NCBI RefSeq assembly: GCF_035506375.1
Contig: NZ_DATJPM010000098.1
Span: forward strand, 1-64,000
Length of the DNA stretch: 64,000 nt
Source: Methanocella sp.
GTDB taxonomy: Archaea; Halobacteriota; Methanocellia; Methanocellales; Methanocellaceae
Direction of reading: 5' to 3'
Every line of letters starts with the position of its first letter. Within the stretch, counting starts at the first letter, position 1. This document shows, one piece after another, positions 16,857 through 25,404 of the stretch. The position numbers and the translations under genes were made by a program. Below the pieces are notes generated by a model that had not been told where the DNA came from, ran no database searches, and was given only the letters and a program-made list of their open reading frames with translations.

Positions 16857-18110
16857 TTACATCTTTGCCCTTTCATACTTATCCGGGGCCTTGAGGGGCT
16901 TGGTGGCGTCGATGCCCATCTTGCTTGTTATATTATCCTCAGAGACGGGGTCCAGCGAGCTTCCCCGGACGTTGGAGATGATCATGACGTCCCTGTCGGC
17001 CTTTGTGCGGGTCGCTATGGCATACTCGACGTCCATAGGGTCGAAAATATTAATGTCCGAGTCGACCACGACCACGTGCTTGAGGCTCGTGTGGGCGGCG
17101 AAGGCGGCCATGATGGCGTTCTTGCCGTCGCCCTCGGTCTGCTTCTCGATCTGGACGATGGCGTGTAAATAGCAGCATCCGCCTTCCGTCAATACGACGT
17201 TCTTGACCTTGGTCACGTTGCCGACCGCATTATATATCAAAGGCTCGTAGGGCACGCCCATGAGGAGCTTGTGCTCGTTGCCGCCGGGCAATATTCCATG
17301 GTAGATGGGGTCTTTGCGCATCATCATGTTGTTTAAATGAATGACAGGCTCGGGCCTGATGTGGTCATAGGACCCTGTGATGTCGACAAAGGGGCCCTCC
17401 TTTATCTTCTCAACGGGGTCGATAAAGCCTTCGAGTACAATCTCACCATGAGGCACTTCGACGCCGTTGTCGAGCCGGACCAGCTCGGTAGGCTCGCCTT
17501 TGAGCGCGCCTGCATATTCCCATTCCTTGCCCGGGGGCACGCGGGTGGACGCCGCAAAGACCGTAACGGGGTCGACGCCGATGACAATGCCGACCGGCAG
17601 GGGCTCGTTCCTGGCCGCGGCCTCCTTCTGCATGACATAAGTATGCCTGGGCGGCACGAGCCTGGCGGCCAGCGTGTTGTCGTTGACGACCATGAGCCGG
17701 TGAATGGAGGCATTATACATGTCCTTATACTTCGAGACGACGATGCCGGCCGTGATATACGCGCCGCCGTCCTTCTTGAAGTGCTTCATTATGGGGAGGC
17801 GGGATAGATTGGCTTTTGCCCTGACCTCCATCATGGGAGAATTATCGACGTGCTTCACCTGGCCGTCATACCTGACGGACGTGAGCTTGTTGATGATGTT
17901 ATCGGGAGTTACCCCCAGGGCCCTCGCCAGGGTCTCTCGGGAGTTCATGACGTTCATTGCAGCCCGCATGCCGTTGCAGTCCTGGAACAGGACCGGGCGC
18001 CGGTCCTGGTATGCGTACCTCGGCGCCTCGAAAATAGGCGATATCGGCTTGTTGATCTCCTGCAGGGTCCCGTCTTTTTTCAGCCAGTCTAAAAATTCTC
18101 GAAGACCCAT
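16857..18110 (-). CDS. UbiD-family decarboxylase
   Basis: A 417-residue decarboxylase of the UbiD family, which uses prenylated FMN made by UbiX. Family features include a start at MGLREFLDWLKKDG, GGAYITAGIVVSKY, the ARLVPPRHTYVMQKEAAARN segment, the acidic catalytic region (EIVLEGFIDPVEKIKEGPF then DITGSYD) and a C-terminal VVVVDSDINIFDPMDVEYA. The ~420-residue length matches archaeal members assigned to anhydromevalonate phosphate decarboxylation in the archaeal mevalonate pathway, which is the likely role here by inference. GGAG lies 8 bases before the ATG. A perfect 14-base palindrome lies just upstream. Confidence 0.88.
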   Translation of the reverse strand: MGLREFLDWLKKDGTLQEINKPISPIFEAPRYAYQDRRPVLFQDCNGMRAAMNVMNSRETLARALGVTPDNIINKLTSVRYDGQVKHVDNSPMMEVRAKANLSRLPIMKHFKKDGGAYITAGIVVSKYKDMYNASIHRLMVVNDNTLAARLVPPRHTYVMQKEAAARNEPLPVGIVIGVDPVTVFAASTRVPPGKEWEYAGALKGEPTELVRLDNGVEVPHGEIVLEGFIDPVEKIKEGPFVDITGSYDHIRPEPVIHLNNMMMRKDPIYHGILPGGNEHKLLMGVPYEPLIYNAVGNVTKVKNVVLTEGGCCYLHAIVQIEKQTEGDGKNAIMAAFAAHTSLKHVVVVDSDINIFDPMDVEYAIATRTKADRDVMIISNVRGSSLDPVSEDNITSKMGIDATKPLKAPDKYERAKM

Positions 18111-18124
18111 TCTTCAGACTCCTC

Positions 18125-18138
18125 AATGAACGTTCATT
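18125..18138. promoter_or_regulatory. 14-bp palindrome upstream of ubiD-like gene
   Basis: AATGAACGTTCATT is a perfect palindrome 15-28 bases before the start codon on the minus strand, partly in the leader. Its size and symmetry fit a TetR-type operator. No TetR gene is seen nearby. Confidence 0.4.
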
Positions 18139-18228
18139 AGTCAGAAAACGCCCGTTTCGTTGAAATATTTTTTTCTCCAGGCGCCGTATAATACCGACGC
18201 GATAAAATATTAAATCTATCGGTGGCCG

Positions 18229-19026
18229 CTACTCCTGAAATACTCCGAAGACCGCCGTGAGCTCTACCGCTATATTCCTTTTATCGTTGCCATTGAGCAG
18301 GACAAAATAGTAATTATGCATATCATTGTTATCGACCGGCGTATAGACTGATTGCCCGGGCTTTAGCATCCATATTGTATTGTTTCCGACAGCCGTCCGA
18401 TCCGCCAGCCACTTCCCGGTATCCCCATTAAAAGTAAGCGCCTCATAAGCCTCTCCATTCTTGAACTTGCTGAAGTTCTCTTTATCCATCTTCATAGCGT
18501 ACAGCGGTGCGTCTCCAGGATTATGATCGATATATCCACCTCCCATCGCCGTATAGATAAACCATGCGGCTCCCGGGGGCAGGTCGAGGCCGATGGACTC
18601 CGGCGCCGCTATCATCCGGACCTTGCTTCTCTCCATGACCGTTTTTCTTACCGGATCCACGACCACATAAAAATGGTAGCTGTCCATGTAACTTCGATTA
18701 CCGGTAACGAATATCGTCACACGGACGAGCGGGCCGCTCACGTTAACGAATCCGGCATCATAGGGCGTGATATTAGAGGCGTTTTCAACCCGGAAAATAA
18801 AATCATCATACGAGCTGCTGTCGTATCGGTGGCCTGCAATACCCTCCCGGACACCACTATCGTTCAGGGCAACCCTGATAGAGTCGGCGTTGTCCATCGA
18901 CCGGATAGCACGCTCTATAGCCGGGTCGGACAACGGCTGGCCGCTGCCATAGACGAAGGTATAGGCCACTAGCACGATGGTCGATGCCACCGTAAGACCG
19001 ATCAGGAAGGTTGCCAGTCTCTTCAT
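18229..19026 (-). CDS. hypothetical membrane-anchored exported protein
   Basis: A 265-residue protein with one N-terminal hydrophobic helix (FLIGLTVASTIVLVAYTFVY), probably a signal anchor, and an extracellular remainder with N-glycosylation-type sites. No known domain is seen. The C-terminal half aligns with the next gene upstream: LPPGAAWF against LPHGVTWY, NFSKFKNGEAYEALTF against NFEKYMGGQPFEPLSY, and YYFVLLNGNDKRNIAVEL against CYFIIKNNDQSRDMMVRL. The two are therefore likely divergent tandem duplicates. The gap between them is 77 bases. Confidence 0.6.
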   Translation of the reverse strand: MKRLATFLIGLTVASTIVLVAYTFVYGSGQPLSDPAIERAIRSMDNADSIRVALNDSGVREGIAGHRYDSSSYDDFIFRVENASNITPYDAGFVNVSGPLVRVTIFVTGNRSYMDSYHFYVVVDPVRKTVMERSKVRMIAAPESIGLDLPPGAAWFIYTAMGGGYIDHNPGDAPLYAMKMDKENFSKFKNGEAYEALTFNGDTGKWLADRTAVGNNTIWMLKPGQSVYTPVDNNDMHNYYFVLLNGNDKRNIAVELTAVFGVFQE

Positions 19027-19103
19027 TCAAGGAATAATAATGCACTATTATGGTAAAGGGTTTCTCTAACGATCCATCAACGATAAAAATCTATAGGAAA
19101 TCC

Positions 19104-19847
19104 TTATCCTGTCTTAAACTCCAGCCTGACCATCATATCCCTGGACTGGTCGTTGTTCTTTATAATAAAGTAGCACTTCTGAGGCGATACTACGCCGGGT
19201 AAAGTCACGCTGGTATTCCAGAGGGATGAGACGGGGTTAGAGCCGCTATACGCCTTTATCTCTCCGGCCGGCACGTCCATATAGCTCAGCGGCTCGAACG
19301 GCTGGCCGCCCATGTATTTCTCAAAGTTGGCCCCGTCTACGATCACTGGACGTAGCATAGCCGTCTGCGGGTCGAACTCCATATAGATAGAGACTGTGCT
19401 ATTGTTAGCCATAAATGAACGATACCATGTAACTCCATGGGGCAGCAGGACGAAATCGTGCTTGCTCAAAATGCTGTAGGAATAGCGGGCTTCCATCTCC
19501 CTGCCATTCGAGATATCAGCCAGTACCTGGAACGTCTGCGGCGTGAAGCTGACTGTCGACATGTCGACACGCGCAAGCCTGCCGTCGAGGCCGGCATAGC
19601 CGCTGTCGTCGAAGGCACCGCCGACCGTCACGTTCGCCGTGTACCTGCCCGCCTGAGCGACGCTGTGGTTGATCATCGCATCATTGAAAACGACCTTCAG
19701 CGCTTCCGCCTTATCCATGTCCGTCTGGCCGTAAGGATATGTCATGTCCGTCTGGCCGATGCTATGGTTCGACGCATAGTAGCCTGTAAATAGTACCAGG
19801 ATGATAACGACGGCTCCATAGGCCACTTTGCTAAGTGTTTTTTGCAT
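19104..19847 (-). CDS. hypothetical membrane-anchored exported protein, paralogue
   Basis: A 247-residue protein with an N-terminal hydrophobic helix (VAYGAVVIILVLFTGYYA) and an exported remainder. It contains a short repeat just after the helix (IGQTDM then YGQTDM). It resembles the downstream gene in its C-terminal half, as described there. The function is unknown. It is first in a probable two-gene transcript on the minus strand. Confidence 0.6.
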   Translation of the reverse strand: MQKTLSKVAYGAVVIILVLFTGYYASNHSIGQTDMTYPYGQTDMDKAEALKVVFNDAMINHSVAQAGRYTANVTVGGAFDDSGYAGLDGRLARVDMSTVSFTPQTFQVLADISNGREMEARYSYSILSKHDFVLLPHGVTWYRSFMANNSTVSIYMEFDPQTAMLRPVIVDGANFEKYMGGQPFEPLSYMDVPAGEIKAYSGSNPVSSLWNTSVTLPGVVSPQKCYFIIKNNDQSRDMMVRLEFKTG

Positions 19848-20064
19848 AGGGCTTCCATCTTAAGGATTACTTTTGTCTTATAAAAAGGTTTGCAGGAATA
19901 ACGCAAAGAATAGGCACATATTGTTCTCAATAATGTCATTTTAAAAAAATTAAATAATATTATTCCCCATTTCAAGCACAATATTACACAGAAAATCGGA
20001 AACTTTATATCGAATTGAATTAAAAGTATTACACAACCAATCAATTAAGGGGGCATAAAAAACG

Positions 20065-20358
20065 ATGCAATTGATTGAGAACACGCCAGTTACTGGCCAG
20101 GTTATTGGATATAAGTCGAGCTGGAACATCTTATCCCACGACGCCTTCGCTGTCATTAGAGTAAATGATGCGAAGATCAACGTGCAAATCGATAACCGTC
20201 AGATCAAATACGTCGAGAAAGAGTATCCACGGGGCAGCTATGTCAGGCTGCAGCTGAACGGCAGCAAATGGCAGATCGTCAGCAAGCCGTCCGACGACGA
20301 AGTCTATACGCCCGATGATGACATGTCTTTAATAGACATCCTCGATAATCCTGCCTGA
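20065..20358 (+). CDS. small conserved protein, family member A
   Basis: A 97-residue protein, first of three tandem paralogues. Shared pattern: G-x-V-x-GY-K near residues 11-17, ILS, a D-x-RQIK-[YF]-V-x-KEYP-x-GS block in the middle, and KWxIxSKP near residue 73, then an acidic tail. Alternating hydrophobic residues suggest a small beta-barrel, perhaps OB-like, with a short C-terminal helix. There is no signal peptide, so it is cytoplasmic. GGGGG at 20049-20053 is an unusual SD 11 bases before the ATG. The function is unknown. Confidence 0.7.
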   Translation: MQLIENTPVTGQVIGYKSSWNILSHDAFAVIRVNDAKINVQIDNRQIKYVEKEYPRGSYVRLQLNGSKWQIVSKPSDDEVYTPDDDMSLIDILDNPA

Positions 20359-20385
20359 CGATACACACAATATGATTAATTATTT

Positions 20386-20444
20386 TTGCTGTATTGAATA
20401 TGCCCTTAAAAAGCTTAAAACAAAGAAGTAATTCAACACAGCAA
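20386..20444. repeat. short 59-bp palindromic element
   Basis: TTGCTGTATTGAAT at 20386-20399 and its inverse ATTCAACACAGCAA at 20431-20444 enclose ATGCCCTTAAAAAGC-type sequence. The ends match those of the element at 72-619, and the core ATATGCCCTT also occurs there at about 192-201. It is a minimal version of the same repeat without the long interior, lying between members A and B of the small-protein family. Confidence 0.65.
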
Positions 20445-20657
20445 GTTTTTTATCTTTTTTATCGGCTTCAGTATGCCTTTTATGCAGGCCATTCTGAATC
20501 CTGAAATATAATTTTCCCGTTTTACGGATGAATAGAACATTTTTAGCAATTATTTCGAAATATTGCCAATATAATATGCCTATAATCGAAAATATTATAT
20601 GTATGTGGAATAATCTGTTCTCAATTAATAATCGGTTAGGCATCTAGAGGTATATGT

Positions 20658-20969
20658 ATGAAAAACAAGACGGAAAATGAGATCTTGATAGGTAAAGTGG
20701 TCGGCTACAGGTCGGGCATTAGCATGCTTTCCCACAATTCCAGCGTGATCGTCAATGCGGACGGCTTCAGGATCGTCATCAGCATGGACCACCGGCAGAT
20801 CAAGTTCGTCGAGAACGAGTATCCCGCAGGCAGCCAGATCCCACTGGAGTTCTATTGCGGTAAGTGGCACATCAGCAGCAAGCCCGAAATGCTGGATATT
20901 AACAGCTACGACCCGGATATCATGGCCCTGGAAATCGTGAACAGGATGTGTAAGAAAGTCGCAGAATAA
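20658..20969 (+). CDS. small conserved protein, family member B
   Basis: A 103-residue paralogue of the genes at 20065 and 21209. It has the family blocks GKVVGYRSG, MLSH, DHRQIKFVENEYPAGSQ and KWHISSKP, and a slightly longer C-terminal helix (IMALEIVNRMCKKVAE). Its SD is GAGG, 7 bases before the ATG, unlike the GGGGG of its two neighbours. The function is unknown. A cytoplasmic location is inferred from the absence of a signal. Confidence 0.7.
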   Translation: MKNKTENEILIGKVVGYRSGISMLSHNSSVIVNADGFRIVISMDHRQIKFVENEYPAGSQIPLEFYCGKWHISSKPEMLDINSYDPDIMALEIVNRMCKKVAE

Positions 20970-21208
20970 ATTTTTACTCCGATTTCTAATAACCTGGCTT
21001 TACGCAGCCTCTGATAGCGTAACGATTATTTCTCATTTTCGATGAAATCGTATTGAACATTCTATTCTTGTTATTTTTGAATATGAAAAATAATTATCCT
21101 GATTTTAGTAAAATTATGTTAATTATCGGTTACGCATCGAAAATATTATATGATAGAGGAACAATATTATCAAGTGTACAGGCGATTAAGCCTGAGGGGG
21201 CTAATAAA

Positions 21209-21526
21209 ATGAAAAATATTACATCAAATGATGCATTTATCGGTACAGTCGTCGGCTACAAGTGGAGCCTGAATATGCTCTCCCGTTACGTTCACATGAT
21301 AATCCATGTCGAGCACGGGAATGTCGTCGTCGACGTCGATAGCAGGCAGTTGAAGTTCGTCAAGAAAGAGTATCCCGAGGGAAGCCAGGTACCCGTAGGC
21401 TTCTACGGCGGGAAATGGCACATCTCCAGCAAGCCCGTGACCCAGGATATCTCGATTTATACAACAGAAGTACCCTACATGGATGTTATTAACAGCATCA
21501 GTAAGAAAGCAGCCTGCGAGAGTTAG
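21209..21526 (+). CDS. small conserved protein, family member C
   Basis: A 105-residue third paralogue. Family blocks are GTVVGYKWS, NMLSR, DSRQLKFVKKEYPEGSQ and KWHISSKP. The ATG at 21209 is preferred to one at 21053 because the alignable region begins just after it and GGGGG at 21196-21200 lies 8 bases upstream. B and C are closer to each other than to A. The tRNA-Cys gene follows 75 bases later on the other strand. Confidence 0.7.
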   Translation: MKNITSNDAFIGTVVGYKWSLNMLSRYVHMIIHVEHGNVVVDVDSRQLKFVKKEYPEGSQVPVGFYGGKWHISSKPVTQDISIYTTEVPYMDVINSISKKAACES

Positions 21527-21600
21527 AACATCTTCTCAGGCTCAAGATTCTTTTTCTCGACCAGGTTAATCCAATATAGCAAAGTTGAACTAAAAAATCA

Positions 21601-21672
21601 AGCCAACGTCCGGAGTCGAACCGGATTAGGATTGCTCTGCAGGCAATTGCATGGCCGCTCTGCCACGTTGGC
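21601..21672 (-). tRNA. tRNA-Cys (GCA)
   Basis: On the minus strand the acceptor arms GCCAACG and CGTTGGC pair perfectly. The anticodon loop is CTGCAGA with anticodon GCA. The T arm is CCGG-TTCGACT-CCGG, and the discriminator base is T (U in the RNA) with no encoded CCA. A TATA-like stretch (TTTAAATATAAAAAATG) lies about 30-45 bases upstream, typical of archaeal tRNA promoters. Confidence 0.93.
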
Positions 21673-21799
21673 GTATTTCGCAAACAATCTACACTCATTT
21701 TTTATATTTAAACCTATTGATACCGGCATAAAGGCCTGTCATCGCTTATTACCTCATACATTAATATTATCCGTCCTGCCGTACTATTTACCTGTGAGT

Positions 21800-22537
21800 A
21801 TGTCGCAGCGGGAACTTAACGATTATGACCTAAAAAGATACGACCGCCAGATGATGATTCGCGGTTTTGGCGAGGCGGGGCAAAAGAAGCTGAAGAATAC
21901 GACCGTCTTCGTCGCCGGCTGTGGGGGTTTAGGCAGCCCGGTAGCCTATTACCTGGCTGCGGCGGGCTTCGGGCATATCATATTGGCCGACATGGACGTC
22001 GTCGACCTGAGCAACCTGAACCGCCAGATCCTGCACTGGGATAAGAACATCGGCGAGCTAAAGGTAAAGAGCGCCTACGAAAAGCTCTCCCAGCTCAATC
22101 CCGAGCTCGACCTTGTCCCGCTCAACATCGAGATCAACGACGATAACGTCTACGAGCTGACGCAAGGCTGCGACATCCTCATGGACGCCATGGATAATTT
22201 CCCAACCCGATATGCGCTGAATAGGGCGTCACTGAAGCATAACATCCCGTACATTTACGCGTCAATCTGGGGCATGGAAGGCCGGCTCGCGACGCTCGTT
22301 CCCGGCAAGACGCCCTGCCTGGAGTGCATCTTCCCGAAGGCGCCTCCGAAGGAGAAGTTCCCGGTGCTCGGCGCAACACCTGGCGTGCTGGGCACGCTGC
22401 AGGTCACCGAGGCCGTAAAAGTTATTTTAGGCCTCGGGGAGCCACTGCTGAACCGATTATTAGTCTACGACGGCGAGTACATGCAGTTCCACGAGATATG
22501 CATCGAGAAAAACCCCAAATGTCCAGCATGCAGCTGA
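21800..22537 (+). CDS. ThiF/MoeB/HesA-family adenylyltransferase (E1-like)
   Basis: A 245-residue E1-like enzyme that adenylates the C-terminal glycine of a ubiquitin-like sulfur carrier. It shows the nucleotide motif AGCGGLGSPVAYYLAAAG, the D-x-D at DMDVVDLSNLNRQ, and two Zn-binding pairs, CLEC and CPAC. The length matches MoeB/HesA proteins without a rhodanese domain. It probably serves molybdopterin or thiamine synthesis or tRNA thiolation. The partner carrier is not in this window. The start ATG at 21800 (GTG at 21794 possible) has no SD, so it may be leaderless. It is divergent from tRNA-Cys. Confidence 0.85.
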   Translation: MSQRELNDYDLKRYDRQMMIRGFGEAGQKKLKNTTVFVAGCGGLGSPVAYYLAAAGFGHIILADMDVVDLSNLNRQILHWDKNIGELKVKSAYEKLSQLNPELDLVPLNIEINDDNVYELTQGCDILMDAMDNFPTRYALNRASLKHNIPYIYASIWGMEGRLATLVPGKTPCLECIFPKAPPKEKFPVLGATPGVLGTLQVTEAVKVILGLGEPLLNRLLVYDGEYMQFHEICIEKNPKCPACS

Positions 22538-22547
22538 CAGTGAAAAA

Positions 22548-23045
22548 TTATTTTACGGTCTCGCTCGCCGGCGCGATCTTTTTCATTTGCCAGTAGCGCC
22601 AGTAGACGAATCCCCGCCGGGCCATCATCGTGCCCACGGTCACCATCAGGAATATCGACGCCAGCAGGTTCCAGTCGATAAGCCCTGAGCTGCCGAGCCA
22701 GTCCTTACCGTAGATCTTCAGGCCGATGATGACCGCCCAGACGAGGACTGCCAGAATCGAGCCCTTGAGGACCATAGAGCCGTCCTTTTCATCGACTTTC
22801 ACTTCCATCAACGAGCCGATGACCAGGCCGATGCCGATCCCGATCATAAAGCCGACAGCGAGCAGCGCTATGCCTGCCGGGTCCGTCGGCATGTCGACCG
22901 CAACGAACGACAGGGTGAGGAATAACATTATCAGCGGCATTATTACGAGCCCGAACAGCCTGACCCGGCGCGTGCGGAGCTGGAGTAAAAGGATGATGAG
23001 GACGATCAGGAAAAAGACGCTGTCGAAGGCCTGGCTATTCGGCAT
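22548..23045 (-). CDS. multi-pass membrane protein (CcdC/DUF1453-like)
   Basis: About 165 residues with four or five hydrophobic helices (for example FLIVLIILLLQ, VIMPLIMLFLTLSFVAV, LLAVGFMIGIGIGLVIG) and charged links such as QLRTRRVR. The pattern resembles CcdC/DUF1453 proteins, judged by general layout. A start at 23108 is open, but it would sit only about 10 bases from the TATA-like TTTATTATTT, so the ATG at 23045 is preferred. The function is unknown. Confidence 0.6.
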   Translation of the reverse strand: MPNSQAFDSVFFLIVLIILLLQLRTRRVRLFGLVIMPLIMLFLTLSFVAVDMPTDPAGIALLAVGFMIGIGIGLVIGSLMEVKVDEKDGSMVLKGSILAVLVWAVIIGLKIYGKDWLGSSGLIDWNLLASIFLMVTVGTMMARRGFVYWRYWQMKKIAPASETVK

Positions 23046-23126
23046 GGCGGCGCTGCCGCCGTTAAAATTATATTGCAGATATTCCACCCGGTGCCTATAT
23101 GTATCCAAATAATAAATATTCGACGG

Positions 23127-23726
23127 CTATCGGATCTTATGCGATGTAGAAGGCAGCACGCCCTGCTTTTTCTCCTTCTCTCCCCACCGCCGGTACACCT
23201 CATTATCGATGCCCAGCTGGTCCAGTATCCGGCCGACGACGTTATCGACGAGATCGTCGATGGTCTTCGGATTGTTATAGAACCCGGGGCAGGCGGGCAT
23301 GATGACCGCGCCGGCCTGCTTCAGCTTCACCATATTCTCCAGGTGGATCAGGTTTAGCGGCATTTCTCTGGGCACCAGGATAAGCCTGCGGCTTTCCTTG
23401 AGCGTGACATCCGCCGCCCGCCCGATGAGCGTGTCCGCGTAGCCATTGGCGATGCCAGCCAGCGTCTTCATGGTGCAGGGCACGATGACCATGGCATCCC
23501 AGCGATATGAGCCGCTGGCGATGGGGGCCAGAAAATCGTCGTCCTCATAATGAAAAGTCGCCTTCTCCAGGAACGCGTTCACGTTCAAGTCCGTCTCGAG
23601 CTCGACCAGCTCCCGGGCCTCCTGCGAGAGCACCAGGTGGGTCTCCTCGTTGCCTTCCAGCGCCTCGAGCAGCCGGATGCCGTACTGCACTCCGCTGGCG
23701 CCGGTCATTCCGATGATGATCCTCAT
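23127..23726 (-). CDS. ubiX: flavin prenyltransferase UbiX
   Basis: A 199-residue enzyme that attaches a dimethylallyl unit to FMN, making the prenyl-FMN used by UbiD decarboxylases. Typical features are IGMTGASGVQYGIRLLEAL at the N-terminus for flavin phosphate, ASGSYRWDAMVIVPCTMKT in the middle and LVPREMPLNLIHLENM near residue 140. The start ATG overlaps the stop of the preceding gene by four bases (ATGA), so translation is coupled. It is the last gene of a three-gene operon. Confidence 0.92.
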   Translation of the reverse strand: MRIIIGMTGASGVQYGIRLLEALEGNEETHLVLSQEARELVELETDLNVNAFLEKATFHYEDDDFLAPIASGSYRWDAMVIVPCTMKTLAGIANGYADTLIGRAADVTLKESRRLILVPREMPLNLIHLENMVKLKQAGAVIMPACPGFYNNPKTIDDLVDNVVGRILDQLGIDNEVYRRWGEKEKKQGVLPSTSHKIR

Positions 23727-24076
23727 TTACTTAATTCACCCGCCAGAGCGTTGACCAGCTCGTCGCAGAGCCGCAACGTTTCCTCAATTTCTTCTTTCGT
23801 GATATTATCGTAATGGATGCCGGACACGACCACGACCGTCTTATCCAGCTTTTTTGCGAGCTTTTCGGCGGCGTCCTTGACTACGCGGTCCTCTCTATGC
23901 GCGGGCGTCGTGATGACCGATGACGTGGCCACGCCTTCCGTCTTGATGCCCACCGCCGTCGCCCCGATATGCGCCTTCCCGCCGGTAATGAAAACCACCA
24001 AGTCATCCCCGACATCGACCGCTTTTAAGGATATTGCGAGGCGGCCCGACGAGCTCGAGAACTGCCGCTCCATCAC
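23723..24076 (-). CDS. small alpha/beta protein, possibly LpdD-like prenyl-flavin chaperone
   Basis: A 117-residue cytoplasmic protein. It has two strands (LAISLKAVDVGDDLVVFITG), then GGKAHIGATAVGIK, then THR-type residues before a helix and a final VVVVSGIHYDNITKEEIEE. The layout resembles LpdD-like proteins and proteasome-assembly-chaperone folds found with UbiD/UbiX. I am only moderately sure. Four-base overlaps on both sides couple it to the HD protein and ubiX, which supports a job linked to prenyl-FMN. Confidence 0.5.
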   Translation of the reverse strand: MMERQFSSSSGRLAISLKAVDVGDDLVVFITGGKAHIGATAVGIKTEGVATSSVITTPAHREDRVVKDAAEKLAKKLDKTVVVVSGIHYDNITKEEIEETLRLCDELVNALAGELSK

Positions 24077-25263
24077 ACGACCTCGAGCTTACTCTGCTTC
24101 GGCACCTTCTCCACGTTGAAGTACTCCCGGGCGATGCGCCCGACCTTTTCCCGGTAACCTGGCAGCGTGTAGACGCCCATGCGCCAGTCGTTCACGTACG
24201 ACTCTTCCAGGATCTTGACGAGGCTGGACACGTCGTCTAAATATTTCAGCTGGTCGTTCTCCATGAGCACCGTGGCGTTGCGCTCCCGGAAATCCGGGAT
24301 CTTCGGGATGTCGATGAGAACATAGCCGGGTTCGATGCCCGCCATGCGGGCGATCTCGCGCTCGATCTCCTTGTGGATCTTCGTGTAGCGGACGATACTC
24401 TTGTCCACAGAATCGAAACCCACGTACAGTGCCCGCTTGAATAAGTTCCTCGAGTTCAGGCGGCCGATCATTTCGGCGGAATATTTGTTATAGTGCCGCA
24501 TGCGCTCGTTCAGCTCGCAATCGTCCATCAGCTGCAGCTCGAACGCGTTCACGTCGCCCTCGGTGATGGCGGCGTCCAGCCCATGGGCGAACATTGAGCC
24601 GGCGATGCGCCCGACGTGGTGGTCATAGACGGACGGGTACATAAGGAATCGCGACATAAGCAGCGATTCGGCCGACTTGAGGCCCCGGTAATACAGGACA
24701 ATATTGTTATCGTAGAAGCGGATGTTCCGCAGCAGGTGCTCATAGTCGACGATGCCGTAGGCGACACCCGTATAATAGGAATCCCGGATGAGGTAGTCCA
24801 TCCGGTCCACGTCCAGCGAGCCCGTGATGATCTGCCCGATCTTCGTCTTTCCCTGGATATGGCTGGATACGGCCGACGGCTTAATGCCGTACTCGCCTAA
24901 TATTGAGGCGATCTCGTCGCTCTCCAGTAAAAATAAGACGTCGTCGTGCCTGCGCCGCGTGTATTCCTCGATGATGTCCTCGCTGTCGTGGGAGTACGGG
25001 CCGTGGCCGATATCGTGCAATAATGCCGCTATCTCGATCTCCCGGCGCTCTTCCTCCGAGAGTTCCGAGCCCAGGCGGCTGGCTAAATAGTATGTGCCCA
25101 GCGAGTGCTCGAACCTGGTGTGGTTGGCTCCCGGGTAGACGAGGTTCGTCCAGCCGAGCTGCTTTACGTTCCTCAGGCGCTGCACGATGCGCGTATCGAG
25201 CAGCTTCTCGATGTATGGCGCGATCTCAATATAGCCGTGGATAGGGTCTCTAATCGGGCTCAT
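24073..25263 (-). CDS. HD-domain phosphohydrolase (dNTPase/SAMHD1-like)
   Basis: About 396 residues from the ATG at 25263, the start that fits the family opening (MSPIRDPIHGYIEI). Metal ligands are visible: H53 in TRFEHS, H83-D84 in LLHDIGHGPYSH, H87, and D in the later LDVDRMDYLIRD segment. The substrate-region element YTGVAYGIVDYEHLL is also present. These proteins usually hydrolyse dNTPs or related nucleotides. It leads an operon with the LpdD-like gene and ubiX. The open frame continues upstream to 25389, but no SD favours that start. Confidence 0.85.
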   Translation of the reverse strand: MSPIRDPIHGYIEIAPYIEKLLDTRIVQRLRNVKQLGWTNLVYPGANHTRFEHSLGTYYLASRLGSELSEEERREIEIAALLHDIGHGPYSHDSEDIIEEYTRRRHDDVLFLLESDEIASILGEYGIKPSAVSSHIQGKTKIGQIITGSLDVDRMDYLIRDSYYTGVAYGIVDYEHLLRNIRFYDNNIVLYYRGLKSAESLLMSRFLMYPSVYDHHVGRIAGSMFAHGLDAAITEGDVNAFELQLMDDCELNERMRHYNKYSAEMIGRLNSRNLFKRALYVGFDSVDKSIVRYTKIHKEIEREIARMAGIEPGYVLIDIPKIPDFRERNATVLMENDQLKYLDDVSSLVKILEESYVNDWRMGVYTLPGYREKVGRIAREYFNVEKVPKQSKLEVV

Positions 25264-25404
25264 ATAGACGCTCTTATCATTGGTTTTTAATAACTTTAAG
25301 TGGTCGGCGCGGACGATAAACTTGCGCGTTTCTGCATTAGATAAACGCCCGGTAACATTTAAATAGCTAATGGGGCGCCTGCACGACAAACGCCTAAAAA
25401 AGAA

